Counted from the stretch's first letter, positions 40,058-55,396 are shown. The stretch is 64,000 nt of DNA from Thuidium tamariscinum (GCA_947034885.2 OX344749.2:26861501-26925500); one strand, 5' to 3'. The notes: a model not told the origin generated them from the letters alone. Program-made: numbers and translations.

Positions 40058-43000
40058 TACACTTAGTTGTCAAAGTACATATAGGTGTACATATGCCAAA
40101 GTCTATAAAATCAAATCTCTTTATTTTTTGAAAAACGTAGAGGCTTCTTCATGCTAAAAAAAAATAGTCATTTATAGAGCCTAGAAAGGGTAAAATGTAT
40201 ATGTAATTGTGCTTGGATTATAGACCTAATATAAAATTTTAATGTTGTAAAGATATAGTTGATCACTAATAATTAGGAAATTTTACTTCTTGGAAAATAA
40301 ACTAATCAAGGAATGTGGTTTAAATACTACAATCTAAGACAAAGTCTCAAGGAATTTTCTTGACATGGCTTTGAATAAATACCAAAGTTAGGAATGGTCT
40401 CCAAATAATGAAGACAAATTTCACTAGATGATAGCCAAAGAATAAGAAAGAGAAGTGAGTAGTCTAGCTGAGTTTAGAATTCAAAAGATTTCACCTCCAA
40501 TAACTCAAGCCAAGAAGGGATTCTTCAAAATGGCATAGTCTAGATTGAGTAAATATCTTTGATAATCTTTTTCAGACAAATTGGAATGTAACCAAAAGAA
40601 GCTTGTTCTTGGTATTGAAAGTGAGCTTTACAGAAGAAATAGATTATTGTATAGTATGATATATTCTATTGTATAAATTTGAATTTTAGGTTTTATTTGG
40701 ATCAATAGAAAAAACTTGACATCAATGACAAATTATCATATCAAGAAGCAAATTTTTGTAAGGATATTTGAAAATGGTTAGTTTTTATATCAAAGAAGAA
40801 AATATGTTTAGAATGATTTTCTAAAATTTTGTAATGTAATGTTCCAATCATTTAAAAAAATTGCGTTGAAGCTTATTATTTTTAATTTAATTTTGTTTAT
40901 GCCCAGAAAACCAAAGCTTGACTTACAACATATATCAATGTCTAAACAAAATTCATGTTATAAAGTTTACCTCAAAACTTAAAAACTTAAATAAACTAAT
41001 GCAATTGGATTCATTATGTTGTTTATCTTTATACTCCGTAATAAATTATTTTATTAAATAAAAATGAAAAATTGAAAACTAATCAGCGACTATGCAAAGA
41101 AGTAAAACATTTTGAAATTTGTCTTTGAATTACTATGGACTTAATAATGAGAATAGACATGTAAACTAAAAAAATTTGAATGTTTTATTTATTTTACTAA
41201 TATAATTATAATGATGTATTGTAAAATGCAATATAATTTTTTTTTATCATATTGTAAACTATAAATACACTAATATTTTTGTTTGCAAGGTAATTGGTAA
41301 TCTTTAATATTATATCAATCGTCTTTTTAGAAACATTCAATATTGAGATATATCAAATCCCAAAAGCAACTTTATCCAAAGATCTTACTTCTAAAGAAAT
41401 GCAATGATTTGTAAAGTCAAAATTTACAAGGTGTACAATTTATCTAAGATTTTCTTTATGGTCATGTGGACTTTAGATGCAAAGACTTAAACTAACAAAT
41501 GTATATTTTAAAACAAATATAAGGCAAATCATAGTTTTCACTTCACAATGACAATGACCATCTTTTTGTTCCTTCAACCTTATATACAATGATGTTTGTA
41601 CGACCAGAAGTTGCTTCTCTATCATTCACATTGTATAATTATGATTTTTGCTAACTAAGTTATTCTAATATATAGAAGTTGATTAGTCAAATTAAAGTAC
41701 ATACAATTAGGATTATAAGGAATCATTCACTTTATTTGACTTAATTCTTAAATAAAGATATTATGTAGACATGTCATGTCTACAATGAAATGATTAGTTC
41801 GCATAACATTGTGACATAATTTTAATTGATGGATGAACCTTCTTAATTTAATGTTGTGAAAAAAAATGTTATAATGTGATGACATCAAGATTAAAGAATA
41901 TACTTATCTTTTAAATCTACTACACAATTGCCAATCCTACAAATATAGGCAACATCGAGGTTATGATCTTATTATGTTTGGTGTACTTGTTTTGAATTAA
42001 ATGATTAACCAACAAAAGTACCAAAATTTTCTATTAAATAAAAAATACTAATATGCCTCAACAATCTATTTTACAGTAAAGAAATATAATACGTACCTTA
42101 GTATTGATAGGGATACAATATTTTCTATAATGACAAAGAATTGAGATTAAAAAGAGATATCAAAGAATACTACACTCACTATGATTCTATATTGAATGGA
42201 TAGTAGTCTAAGTTATAGACTTGTAACCTAGAGACAATGGACAACAAAGCTCAATTAAAGAAATGTTGCTCAATCCAATAATGATTTGAAAAATATTTGG
42301 AACCAATGGGCTTTGAATTACCCGTCATATTATATGTTGGATTGATAATGATGTCTTTCAACTCTTTAAGGGCATGGGAGCAAGTACAACTATGGAAATC
42401 TATCTTGTAGTTCCTGTAATATCGATCATTTAACATTTGGTGTGGATATGAATGACATAATCCAAATACTTTAAACTAATGGAACTTAATGTACATTGTT
42501 TAATTTTATTACTTTTTTTGTTCATAAATAATTATCATTTGAGGTAAGTATTAAGTAGTCATTGTCTTTATTAAAGTCAAATCAATTTATCTTTACAAAA
42601 AATCTTAAGGGATCCACATCTATATTTTTTTAGTTTAATATTAATATATATTTGGTTTGTTTATATATATCATATTACCTTTTGTATTAATAATTTTCTT
42701 ATATATCAATGTAATACTTATTTGATGGAAATTCACTGTAATTAAAAATCAATTTTTTTTTAATTGTAGCTTCACATATCACACACATCTTACAAAAAGA
42801 TAATCACTTGCTTAAATATTTTTCTAGAATATTTCATTTCTTCTCTAATGTAGAAAACTTGTTCACAAATAATCTTCATGCAATGGCAACAAGTATACAA
42901 ACTACAAAACTATGTGAAATACACAATTATAAGGTAATTCATGAAATTACCAAAGTACTTTTCTCAAAGCATCTCAAAAATGACATCCCCACTTGCATCT

Positions 43001-44115
43001 TGTATTTGATTTTCCTCTAATGTTTTTTAGATACATTGCAAGAGATACCAAATTTCATATAGGAAGTCACTTGAAGCATTTTACATGGCATTATTATATA
43101 ATTAAATGAAGAATTTTACATTCAATAGTTGGATGGGAGAATGTTTTATAATTGTTGTCTTACTAAAATGATACAGATTTGTTATAATACAAAACATACC
43201 TTACATGCAACATTTTTACATTGTTATACAAACAAATATTTTAATCTTGAGATACAAATCTAGGAATCATTGCAAGTATTCTAGTAGAGTTTTCAAAAGT
43301 GAGCATAAACTAAAAAATGTCTGAAATAAACAACTATATCTATCATATGAGAGATGTTGCATAGTCTACTATTCCTCTTAAATTTTTTGAGGGTGAACAC
43401 TTCATGTATCTATAACAATTCGTGTGTGTCCAAGGATGGCTTTGACCCCCTTTGTACTTTCTTATAAAATATAATAATTTCAACCTATAATTTTGAGCTT
43501 TGCTTAATAATGACTATATTTTTTTAATTGCCAAAAAAATTGAATTTAAATAACAAATGAAATGATTTCTAAAATAGCTCAAAAAATCAATTCAATTGGC
43601 ATGTTTTCTGACTCAAATATTTATAGAGTATGCATTTAGATGACCATTGCATAAATATTTAAAAAAAAATTTCATTAGAAATTTATTTTTATAAAAAAAA
43701 TTTCATTTTTTAAACAATTCTTTCTTATATAAAATAGGGGAGTCAAAGTTATTTTCAACTTTACAATGTATTGTCTTACTTCAAAAATTTATAAGTAATT
43801 ACATTTAAGACTAAAAATATCAATAATTCAAACTAGAAACTTTCAAAGTAGGAAAAAAAATTCTTATTTTTTCTTTCCTTTTTATTTAAATTTTATAATA
43901 TAAAATAAGGGACCCAAAATTTTAATACTCATAGTCATTAATGAAGACTCTAAATAATCTCCCACAATATTTTTGCCATGCTAACCAAATTTGTCATTTG
44001 GACATTCAAATAGACTCAATCTAGTCAATCTTTTAGCTCAATAATATATAATTAAGAGACTTCATACATAGATCATAGTATTTGATTAGTAATTTCTTAT
44101 ATGACTTTGTAAGAA
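40058..44115. other. AT-rich spacer, nothing recognised
   Basis: Four kilobases of AT-rich DNA with no gene, RNA gene or clear inverted repeat that I can support. Confidence 0.5.
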
Positions 44116-44311
44116 ACTAGTGTTTTTTTATGTCTAAGTTGACAAATTTTTTAAAACATCCAATGTAACAATCCGTGTTTCCATATCAACAATGACATCC
44201 AATACAACATGAAGATGTTACATTAGATGTCACTATTGACATAAAAATACATGTTGTTACATTGAATTTTTTATAAAAAAATGTCAACCTAGACATAGGT
44301 TTTTTATAGTG
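44116..44311. mobile_element. Foldback MITE of about 195 bp, CACTATAAAAAA-type end
   Basis: Almost the whole element is two arms of about 95 bp. The inverse of the right arm runs CACTATAAAAAACC, ATGTCTAGGTTGACA, CAATGTAACAAC, TAGTGACATC. The left arm has ATGTCTAAGTTGACA, CAATGTAACAAT and CAATGACATCC in the same order. The left terminus has changed to AACTAG. A related TTCTTATAGTG end lies near 48,727-48,737. Confidence 0.75.
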
Positions 44312-47300
44312 CTAATAGAAAAAAGGCTATCAATAGTTCAATCATCAAAGATAAGTATGATTTATAGATGATTAGAACTTGTTTTTAGAGTCAATCATTG
44401 TGGATTAATTACTTAAGATACTTGAGTGATATAGTATAAAGGGTTGTATGTTTGTCATCCCTTTGCTAAATAATGTCAAACTTTATCAACCATGGTTGTT
44501 GACTAAATTCTAGAAGTTAGCACATCAAGTTGGCAACAAGTCTATAAATTTTGAGTAGTCCCAAAGGCTCTTTGCAACTAAGATATATTAGTTGTCTTGG
44601 GATGATTTTGCACACTAAATGACTAAATACTAAATAGTTATCTTGTACCTACTTCTTTTACATAATGGAAATTCAAGGATTTCTATCCTTGTACACAATT
44701 TTGATCCAATTGGTAGGTTTGACTAGGACTAGTACTAAAATTAGATGTAATTGTAGTATATACTATGATTTGGCAAATGACTGTTCAATTTGTCAATGAT
44801 TGTTTAGTTTTTGAATGACTTCAATTTCCAAATGACTCTTTAGTTATTGTCTAAGTAACATATTTGTTGGAGTCACAATTACAAGAGACATATTTGTTAA
44901 TTTTGCCCAGTGTACAATTTACCATTACTCTATAATTATTTGTCATCTTTGTGACAATTATTTTCTCATAATAAACATAAAAAATAATTCAAAAACAACT
45001 CTACAAAAATCTTCTAACATCTTCTTTCCACATTTGCAACAATAATAAAACTAATCAATGACTACAATAGTTATCTAAACAATAATTGCATACTCAACAT
45101 ATGACAATCAAATCAACTAACATTAAATTGAAAATGGATATTTCAATCAAAATGACCTATGGTCTTATTATAACTTATGTCCTTCATTAAGATTTAATAC
45201 AAATAAAAAAAATTTAAATTTTAAAAACAAATATTGAACTTCAAACTAATTTGAATTTAAATAGTCATCATAATTATGATAGTCACAATTTTATTAGAAT
45301 GGATTTCAATTAGATATTTTGAAGTAGATATCTAAAATGAAAAAATCTCATGCTTGTTTTGGTATTTGTTAAAAATTGCATAGTATAGAATAATTATCAA
45401 TAAATCAATAAATATTTAAGTATAAATAAATAGAAGATTTAATTGAATTCCTAAAATAAAGACATTGAAATTTAAAAAATTTAAAAACGAATTTTATAAT
45501 TATAAATTGTAATTATAAATTTCATTTTCATTACATTTAGTTTTATATCTATTGCAAAGTATAGATTCCAAGAGATTTGTTTTGGGATTTGAAATTTTTT
45601 TATGAATGGTATGTAATTATAGTGTCAATTACTATACTATGCAAACTAAAACATGAAGATTAAATCTAATGCAATCAAACATAATAAACTCAAATTTTTA
45701 TAAATGTGTAACATTTAGATTGAAGGGAGTTTTCAATCACCAATCATTTGTAAAAGACTTAGAAACACTAAAATTTGCACATCAAGGATAATGCTTGTTT
45801 TTTTAATTTGTTTTAATTAATACCTAAAACAATTTGATTTTTTAGACCAAATAGTGCTTCAAAATACTCAAACCCAAAGCAAGGCCACTATCTTCATCTA
45901 TAGTTATTTATTATCAAACCCAACCATGGGATTCTTTAGTTAACTACTTAGTGCAAACCATCCTAGGATTTCAAAATAAGAAACCTTACTAAGTGCAAGA
46001 TCATGATGTTTGAATCCCTCCCCTCAAAAGTACTTTCAACTCTCCCCAAATAATTAGGATTCATCTTTCAAAACTTTTACACAAAATAGGTAGATACTAC
46101 AACTTTTTGTTCTCCATAATAAGTCAAATAAATAATTTGGAAATACATATAAAAATTTTCAATAAAAAAATTTCATATTCATGCTTGAAAAAATAACAAA
46201 TAGAAAGAAATAGAGTATGATTTAAAATTCAAAATTATTAAAAATGTAAATATGGAATTGAAAAATGCCAATCCCAATGGTGGTATTGTTATAATAATCA
46301 ATCTACATCCAAATTTTTTTTTCCAAAAATATTGAAAATGACTTTAATAAAGGATCTCAAAGTTTATTTTAGAGTAGAGATTCCATAATTGCCAACAACC
46401 TAAAACTCCTTATAGTCATAGTTTCTAACTTGTCAATTAAATGGAGTGACTCAAAGCAACTTTTTGCATATGCCCAATTCTAAAAAACCATGTTTAAATT
46501 TTTAGTTCTTGAAAAAATCATTTTTTTGAACTACCCAAGGAGTATTAAAAACTACATATCATACAATATACAAACCAATCCATTGTTGGATAATTCTATA
46601 CTATTTTAATGGTTACATAGAAATCACATACATTACAAATATATATGCATACAAATATCTGAATTACTTGAAATAAATTATAATCTAGATAAAACGTAAA
46701 GCTAGTGCAAAAACCTTACAAATAAGATACAAAAAAGAATTAGAATTTGATCAAAATAGATTTTTTAACCACTTCTCTCAAAATACTTTCTAGATTTAAG
46801 AAAATCTCTTAAAAACAATTCCAATGAAACATACATACATGCATATATAACTCATAAAAAATGAGTTCAAATAAAATTTAACACTTTGAACTTAAAAGAA
46901 AATATTCTTACAAAAATTTCAAATAATCAATGTACAATTTGTTTGTTTTTTTAAAATCTTAATTTTTGTTAAATAAAATTTATTGATTACTAGGTAAAAA
47001 GATCCAATTATGAATACACTTTATTGATCATATTTTACAACATGTTCAATAGACATCATCAAATATAGCTTCTAATAGTTTTCAATTGCATTTTTCTAAT
47101 AATTTTATAAATTTGGAAATTTGGAATTTGATTATTAACTCCTATAGAACCATAGTTTGCTCGAAGGGGGCACTATATAGGATGTTCAATGATCATGTGT
47201 GTTCAAGCCCTTATTATGGAAGGGCTTTGTAGGTGGTTTTTTTGAATTTTCATAAGGTTATCTTTACCTTAATTTTTAAATATGTCTTATTTTATGAACC

Positions 47301-48779
47301 TTCCTTTGATTTAAAAAAAATTTGCATGCTATTTTTTCATATCTAATGTTCATTAAAAATATAGAATAGTGGCACGTTTTGTACAAATAGTTGATGAAAG
47401 TTTTATAATGAAAGTTGTTAATACATTATGATGCACTTTGTAGATAACAAAAAATGAACCATTTGGAGACCAGAGTCAAACAAATACTACTTTCAAACAC
47501 CAAATGGATTCAAATTGTAACTACTATGAAGCAAAAACTACTACCAAGTGCAAAAACAATAGACATGGTTCCATATGAGCATAGGAATGCAATATAAATA
47601 CCTATAGTGCATGTGTTAACAAACACAAATACAAACCATTTAACATTTTTAAGGATGTCAAAATCATTGGAAGTGTCAAAAGTTTCAATTTGGAAATGCA
47701 ATAATTAAAAATATCTACAATATAGAACAAAATCTATATTAGTGAAGAATATCAAAAAAATCAATTCAGAGTGATCCTAATATGTATATAAGTAGATATA
47801 CTACCACTTTTGAAGGTGTTTACAGTAAAACTACCTATAATATAGGTACTTATAGTATAAACACACTCTTATCATAGAAGGTTTCTAGGGTACAAGCACC
47901 TATACTATATGTGCATCATTTTTGAGGCTCATAAGCTCACACTTCTACGCTTACATATTAGCAACCATGTTTTTTTTTCAAATGCAAGCATGTCAACTTT
48001 AATGCCATCTAAAATTTGTTTTAGGTGACATTTTTATAGACAGCTAAAATCTATTGTAACGCGCCTTGATGTCAACATGTTTTACAAAAATAAATATTGA
48101 TACCTCATATTTGCATTCTCCAAAAGCTTACCACGTGGATGCCACATGGTGGCTACATCATCTTTTTATGTTTAGGCAATGTTCCCTTTTTTAATGGAAA
48201 AATCACTATGAAAATGGCATTAATCATATATAATCATTATTCAATAATAATAATAATATAATATAATATAAAATATTTATTTTTTAAAGTTACAAGAAAA
48301 AATCAATAAGAAAAATTCTCAAATTCATTGAGAATTTATCATTTACCATCAAAAAAAATTTGATGGCAAAGTCAATTAATGATTACATTAGCATTTAGTG
48401 AAAATGAAGAGTGGAGAGGTTCTTTTCATAGTAAAGTCCATTGTCCGTTCATAACAAAGGATATGGGATAATTCAAATTTAGAAACCTCCAATCAAAGTC
48501 ACATGTCCATGTTTTGTGGGACATTCTAAAAAACATACCCATGTTTTATTTGATGTTTAGAAAAACACATATGTCTTCTATATCATCCATGTATTTTTGC
48601 TTTGACATCCCTACGTCTTTTTCAACATCCAACAAAATCTACCTTCTCTAGAATCAAAATTTAAAACGCACTAATGTCAATAAAAATATGACACATTTCT
48701 TTGTAATGCCACAAAAAACACAGGTTTCTTATAGTGATTATTCTACTTACAAAAGTACATTTTTTCAAATCAATATGCT
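44312..48779. other. AT-rich spacer, nothing recognised
   Basis: This stretch is very AT-rich, with a TAATAATAATATAATATAA microsatellite near 48,248-48,270. A sequence similar to one end of the MITE at 44,116-44,311 occurs near 48,650-48,737, suggesting a degraded relative. No gene is supported. Confidence 0.5.
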
Positions 48780-51560
48780 CGGGGGAAGAGGGGGGAGGAA
48801 GTAAGTGGTAGGGATAGCCGTTGATGTGCGATCCAACGATAGGGTGCTAGAAAAAAAAGATAAAAATTAGAATTTATTTATTTATACTATAGGATATAGA
48901 AATGCCAGTAGTTGACTTCAAACTACCATAGGGTATAGAAAAATAGGTCACATTAGCAACAAAATTAAGCCTTAGATATCCCTTAATATTCTTTTTTTCA
49001 CCAAAAGTCCTAATTAGGGCTACCTTGTGAGCGGCATATTCCAAAAGCTCAATAAATTAGTGTACAACCAAGATGTTTAGGGTCTACTAGTCACTATCAC
49101 ATTATAGATTTGGCAGTTTAACCCATTAATGTTTGGTTGACCACTTTTGGATCAAAATTGGTGTATTTTCAGCCTTAGAATGAGATTGACAAAGAATTTG
49201 GAGATGGAATAAATGGAATGGATGTGGGTAATTCTAAATTGCATCTAGTAGGATAAAAAGCACACCAATGTGAGTAGCCATGTGGGAAATAAATTGGAAA
49301 AACTGACGGTACTATGGATGGAAATACCACATTGAATGCAAAAAGACGGCACTAAATGTACAAAAGAACATATTTTGTATGTGCCAACAAGGCATTTACT
49401 TTCTGGAGGACAGAACCCTGCGAATTGAGAACGGAGGTTTGGGAAAATTTAGTTTCGTTGGGTAAGCACCAACGTGGCATCTTTTTGTGGATAGTAGAAT
49501 GGGGGGGGGGGGTGACAGATCCTAAGGTGTCGATCTTGCATGAGCATGAAGCTAAGAACAGGGCAGGGGGCACATGACACATTCAAGGCACAAAGTGCCG
49601 CAAAATGAATTTGCATACTCACGATCAAGTGCCTATTACAGGAATTGATTGTAACAAGAGGCGTTCACAATAGGTTGTCCCTATTGCAATGGAGGGGTGG
49701 AGTGGAAAAGTGGAGAGACTATATTGTTGGTTGTATTGCTTTCCTACACGGAGCTACCAAACGACGAATATGTTGCATATGCAAGTGATGCACCTAGTGG
49801 ATTTGTGCTCAGTGTGGTGGGGTTTGTTTGTGTACCGCAACTTGCTTTGAATTCTTTCATAGCCACAGGACTATTGTATAGCTTAAGTGACAATTATATT
49901 CTTGCATAGGTAAGTGTAGTAGAAGTTGTTGCATCTTTTTGGCTTTTATACTTCCTCTGTGAAATTGTTGGTTGTGCCTAAATTTGATGCGGGTGCAACT
50001 TCATTGGGGAGTTGTTGGCAAGAGGCATTTCCCTTTTCTTGGATTGGTGTCCGTTTGAGCCGAGAGACATCATGTGGCATCATGAAGAGAGTCAATGGGC
50101 TTCAAGGATTATAGCCATTGCTTGTAGTGTTGGCACTTAGTACTCAATGATCGTGGCTATTTAGAAAGAATTCAATTGTGTAGTGAACTGAAGGGGCTCC
50201 CACTTGATGAATTGTGTACTCTCTGTACAGAATCATCTCATTTTAAACTATCCTATTTTGAACTCGTTGATTCACTCTTTGAACTCCATATGGTGGTGGG
50301 AACGTGTATCCATGCAAAAAAAAAGTTGTGTGTCCAACATGTTTGTGTTGCTTGGTTAGATTAGTGAATGTAGTTGTAACATCCAAGGAATGATGACTAT
50401 GGAGGAGCATGATGAACACCCAACCCGTAAGCTCCAACCATCCATAATTCATGTTAGTTCTCTTTTTTGGTTTTCCTTCACATATGTTGTGTCTATTGTG
50501 TGTCTTGATCTGGATTGGAGCTGATCAGATTAGGGTAGAGACTTGTCCGCCCAACAGCTTGTTGAATTGTTGAAGGGTATGATGTTAGTGTGGCTAAATC
50601 ACATTATTTTTCCTTTCCATAGATCTGGGTAGTGTGAGGCCGGAGAGATGCATCCAGTCTTAGTGCAAGCTTACATGTGCTAACGGGTTTCTTCAATGCT
50701 TGGGAATGCATTTGCCAATTTCAAGAGGATGATGAGGGTAGGGCTTTTGAAGATTGGAAGTTCTAGCTTTAGGTTTTTTTCTTGATGGAATTGTTCCAAT
50801 TGTCGATTGTGCAATTTTTTGTATATCATGGCTATATGGTCTTGAGTAAGTCACATGCTTCTTTTATCGTATTGTAGTATGTGGTTATATGAATAACTCC
50901 TCATAGAGATGAAGAAGTAAGTAGAGGATGCTATGTATTGCAAATTGGAGCTTTGTTTGAGCTTATACCATTTATTTGAAGTTGGTATGAGGCAATCAAA
51001 GGATGCTTCACAAGCGATGATACTATTTTTTAAGGGTTGATTCATATTTATAGGAGTTTGGAACATGTTGTGGAACATCTTTGGGAACTAGTATAGGGTG
51101 AGAAGTTTATCAAAATTTGATAATGGCACCTATGTTGACGAATTCCAAACATTTTCTTTCATTGCAATAGGAAATAGTTTGTAGCTCTATGATGTGTATA
51201 TGCACCTTGTACATATGAAGCATGGAGTCCGGGCTAGTGTTAGGAAGCATCCAAATCAATGCATCACAATCACCCTTGATAGGGCACAATATTGATTGTA
51301 ACTTCGTTGAGGGTGCTCACCCCCACTTGGACTTGTTGTTTTCTAATTTTGTTGTTGGATGAGTGTGATGAGTTGCATGTTATATATAGGGGTTTGGGTA
51401 CTTTAAGAAAATCTCGTATAAGCAAAAACTATGGCTAGGAATGTATTGGAAAAAAGTGTATGAACTACTATAGCATATGATTTATTCATGGCATTTGAAA
51501 ATATAAGTAACACAAGCCCCCTATTTAATGCCTCAAAGTAAAAATTAGATAATCATAATA
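48780..51560. other. Moderately GC-richer spacer of unknown nature
   Basis: G+C content is clearly higher than on either side and short open frames occur on the plus strand (49,356-49,577; 49,697-49,909; 49,926-50,114). No family was recognised and the frames do not join with clear splice signals. A run of G lies at 49,500-49,512. It may be an old transposon remnant or a decayed gene. The site 48,896-48,915 matches the flank at about 385-405. Confidence 0.4.
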
Positions 51561-51714
51561 TGCCTAAATTTTTTTAATCTTAAATGTAATATCCCCCTAA
51601 AAAAATACCGATTGTACGCACCTATCCCCTCATATATTTCACATAATGCCCCCCTTCCCCCTCCAAGTCAATATGCTACTATTGCTATTGACTTATGTAT
51701 CACTTCTATATACC

Positions 51715-52025
51715 TTAACCCCTAAAGGATCAAGGTGCATTTTTTTGGTAACATAGAAATTTTGGATAGCTCACTACAAATGGAGTTTTTATTTTTCTTC
51801 TTTAAAATTTTCACACAAATATGTGGACAAGGAACACTCTCAAGGCATAAAAATTTCATAACTTTTGACTACATGGTTAAAAATTATTGTATGATATGTA
51901 GTTTTTTTTTGCTAAGCAAGTAGTCCAAGTAGATTTGAAAAAATTGTTTTTTTCAATAAAAATTGAAATTTGTTTCCAAACTTATCCTTAGGTGGAAAGC
52001 TCCTGAATCTTTTGATTTTGATTAA
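51715..52025 (+). repeat. Dispersed repeat with TTAACCCCT end (copy 2, plus orientation)
   Basis: It begins TTAACCCCTAAAGGATCAAG and continues through TAGCTCACTACAAATGGAGT and TCATAACTTTTGACTAC, matching the inverse of 39,745-40,057 over about 300 bp. No coding sequence. Probably the end of a non-autonomous DNA transposon. Confidence 0.65.
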
Positions 52026-53399
52026 TGACATGAAAGTTATGAGGCGTTTTAGTTTATAGGGTGTTATGAACTATCTACTCTAAAATAAACTTTGAAGACC
52101 TTTATTTAATTGAATTTTCAATATTTTTTGAAAAAATAAGTTTGTAAGATTTGAATCGTTTATTAGATTATTACAACCATTGGGGTTTTCATTTTTCAAT
52201 TCTATAACAAAATTATCTACAATTTAGTATTTTGAATCACTCCTTATCTCTTTCTACTAACTATTTTTTACCACTATGTTTTATTGTACAATTCCAAATG
52301 ATTTGAAAATTTTCAAAGATGTGGCCAACTTGCTTTGAAGAAGGAATCCAAAGAAGCACCACCAATGTGGGCATTTTTTCATGCAAATGTGCCCTTGCGA
52401 AGTGTAGTTGCTTTGTTTTTTGTAAGGCTTAATTTTTTTTTGTCAATTTAAATGCTAAAACATTAAAATTCACAAGGTGGAAATTTTTGAAATATTTTTC
52501 ACATCTTCTAAAACTAGAATACTATAAGATCATATGGTTACATGGTTCAAAAATGTTTTTTTCAAAAATTTGGTACTTATTTTATAAATGGCAATTTTGG
52601 AGTGTTTTTGGTAAAAACATAGTGAAGAAACTTAAGGAATTTATATTTTTTAAACCATTCTTTTCATTAGAACTTGGTTAGGTAAACATCACATATTTAG
52701 GTAAACCTTCCCATTCAAGGCAAAAGATTTGTTTTAGTTAGACACCTAGGGATTGATGCATTAAAGTTTTTCATCAACCTGTGATTGATTTTTCAATAAA
52801 CAAGATTTAGTCTACTTTGAGTTGAATTAGTAGCCACAAGCAATGACTTCAATGACAACAATGGAATGATCATTGACCAAACTACGAACTTCCACTTTTT
52901 TTATTGTAAATCCAATTTAAAAGCTATTTTGGGCCTTCTTATTGTAGCCATATTAGAAAATATTGTGACTACATTTGGTGGGTAAAATGACTATTATGGA
53001 TAATGTTTGAAATTTGAGAGGCTTAAGAGCATTATAGGACAACATGCCAAGTCCTAGTAGTTTATTACAAATGTTTGTATTTGTATTTTTTGCAACGTTA
53101 AAAGAGAGACAACATTATGAAATATTACGCTTTTATGACTGCACAAATGATAAATTTGCCTCCAAAATTTGGTGGGACATTACTTTTTATTGGAGACAGT
53201 CTAAAGATGGTTTGGACAAAGTTAATAGTACAATTCAAAAATTCACAACAAATTTGTACTTTAGGGGAATATTATAATTGTAACTATTCTCACTGTTTCT
53301 CATATTGGTATGGAATTTAAACCAAAAATAATTAAACAACAATGGCATGAGGGCAAGCCACTAATTCTACTTGTAATGGGGTGGTTTACCTAGTTAACT
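52026..53399. other. AT-rich spacer, nothing recognised
   Basis: No supported gene. Composition shifts to a gene-like balance after about 53,400. Confidence 0.5.
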
Positions 53400-55322
53400 T
53401 TGGAGTTTTACTCTCTTTCAAAGTTACCAGCAGATTTGTTTCCAGTTCCCACCTTCCGAGAACGTCGTATGGTGTTCTCAAGAAGATCTCTAGAAGTTCC
53501 CAAGTTTGATACAGGTATCATAAATCTTCCTCTTCACTCATCTTGAATTCTTGGATACCGTTGTGACCATACCTTCAATGGCGCAAGGCATTGCATTTCT
53601 GCGTTCGATTTTTGATTTCGGTTAGCTATGGAAATCCTTATTACTGGCACGAGAACGAGCCGAATTCCTGGAACAACGCCATATTCGTCGTTTTTCAGGT
53701 CGCAGATAGGTTCAGCAATGAGCTTTATTACAGATCGATCTGTACAGTTAATTTCAGTTGCGGCGTTGCCGTGAGTTTTTTTGAATGCCTTGTGCTGGAC
53801 TCTCCAGCATCTTTCTTACGATCGAGGAAGCCGGTTGCAGCTGCTTTGGATCAAGCTAAATAGCTAATGCACGTGACCGGAAGTGTAGTACGAGGAGGCG
53901 GGTGTTGAAACTGAAGTCTTCTTGATGTTATGGTACTTTCTAGCTGGTCGCGCCTTCCTGGTTGTTCTTACTGGTCATTGAACCTCTCTTCATTAGTTAT
54001 TGTAATTAATTATTGCTGTCGAAGTTACTATTGGCGTCTTAGGACCATTGAAAGCTTGAATTAGCAACTACCGGGACCACCATTTAATTGCTTATAAGTA
54101 AGCGTTCCTCCATCTTGGCTAGTTTAGTTGAACCGTTATGTTTGAGTTTTCTAGAATGCTTGTGCTATTGGACTTTCTAGCTTCGCAGGCATGTACTAGG
54201 AAGCAGTTTGTAGCTGCTGTCGATTAAGATAATGCAAATGTTTGGGAGTTAGTATGTGGAAACTGAGTTCCCTGGTCCCTCCTGAAGATATACATTTTAA
54301 AATGAAAATAGTATGTTCAGTGTTCGAACATTTAAAGGCTTGAGCTTCCAATTTGATTGAAACGTATCATTGTGCGTAGTTTCTTCAATTTCTTGACAAG
54401 GATTTTTATCGCAATTAGTCGCAGTGGAGTAACAGTAAAGGTTGTCAAGCGATCGTTTCTAATATCTTTGCAAGTGCTTAACGTCACAGGCTCTAGAGAA
54501 TTTTTCATGTTCCAATGATTTAGACTTGAGTTATTTGCTTCACTTTTTGTATGTACGTATTTTTTTTAGATTGCAGCGCAGATTGAACTCGTCCGCGTTA
54601 ATGCATAATATTAAAATCAGATGTTGATGTGGCAGTTAAACAAACGCAATTCCAGAACATATTCGTCAGGCATGGACTCGAGGTATCTTCAGGATCTCGT
54701 TCTCATAATGTTTCTTGTTTAGCATATATTTCTTTTTGAGTATCCCTTCATGTGGCCAGAATGCTACTTTCTTACGTTGTGTCGTGCTCAAATTTAGTCG
54801 ATTCCTGCAGCTGGGGAGGTCAGACTGACGGGTTTGCAGTAGCTCTGAGTTTCACCTGTGGAAAGACCCGCCTGTGCAAACTTTGTGGCAATTTCAGGTC
54901 TTGAATTTCTCGACAGACTTGACGAATAGTTTGGGACGAGCATTGTCATCCGTGAGCAGTTGACGAAAGGAAAAAGTTCGAAATGCCCGATCTGTTTCGG
55001 AATGGATGCCTGGTATCTTTTTCAGAGACCTTATTTTGATTTTCTGACTTTGTTTTTATTTCTCAATCTTCAATTGCAAATTTTAGCTTTAATTTTTCAA
55101 TAAATAAAATTAGTTTTTATAATTAAAAGTAAAATAAAAATAATTAAAGAGTTATCTTTCCTTTAAGATCTTTTTTTTTGCAACAGATCCTGAAGCCTGT
55201 ATGCCTCTCACGGAGTTTGCAGCCTGGAATTCAGATTTGTTCAGCAATTTATGAGAGCTAGAGGAGCGTTCAAAAACATGCGAGTATCCCGAGCTTGATT
55301 GCCCTTGCCGGATGTCCTGTAC

Positions 55323-55396
55323 GCTTCTATAGCTCAGTTGGCTAGAGCACCCGTTTAGTAAGCGGGAGGTCCTGAGTTCAACTCTCAGTGGAAGCA
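55323..55396 (+). tRNA. tRNA-Thr (AGT)
   Basis: A complete cloverleaf. The acceptor stem GCTTCTA pairs with TGGAAGC (one G-U), followed by discriminator A. The D-arm contains AGCTCAGTTGGCTAGAGC. The anticodon stem CCCGT/GCGGG holds the loop TTAGTAA with anticodon AGT, and the T-arm has GAGTTCAACTCTC. No intron. A- and B-box promoters are internal. There is no run of four T before the next tRNA. Confidence 0.96.

Noticed and set aside
53591-53863. Open frame of 90 codons near the start of the unrecognised gene
   Set aside because: It has no ATG start, crosses plausible splice sites and matches no family. Parts of it may be real exons but not as one frame.
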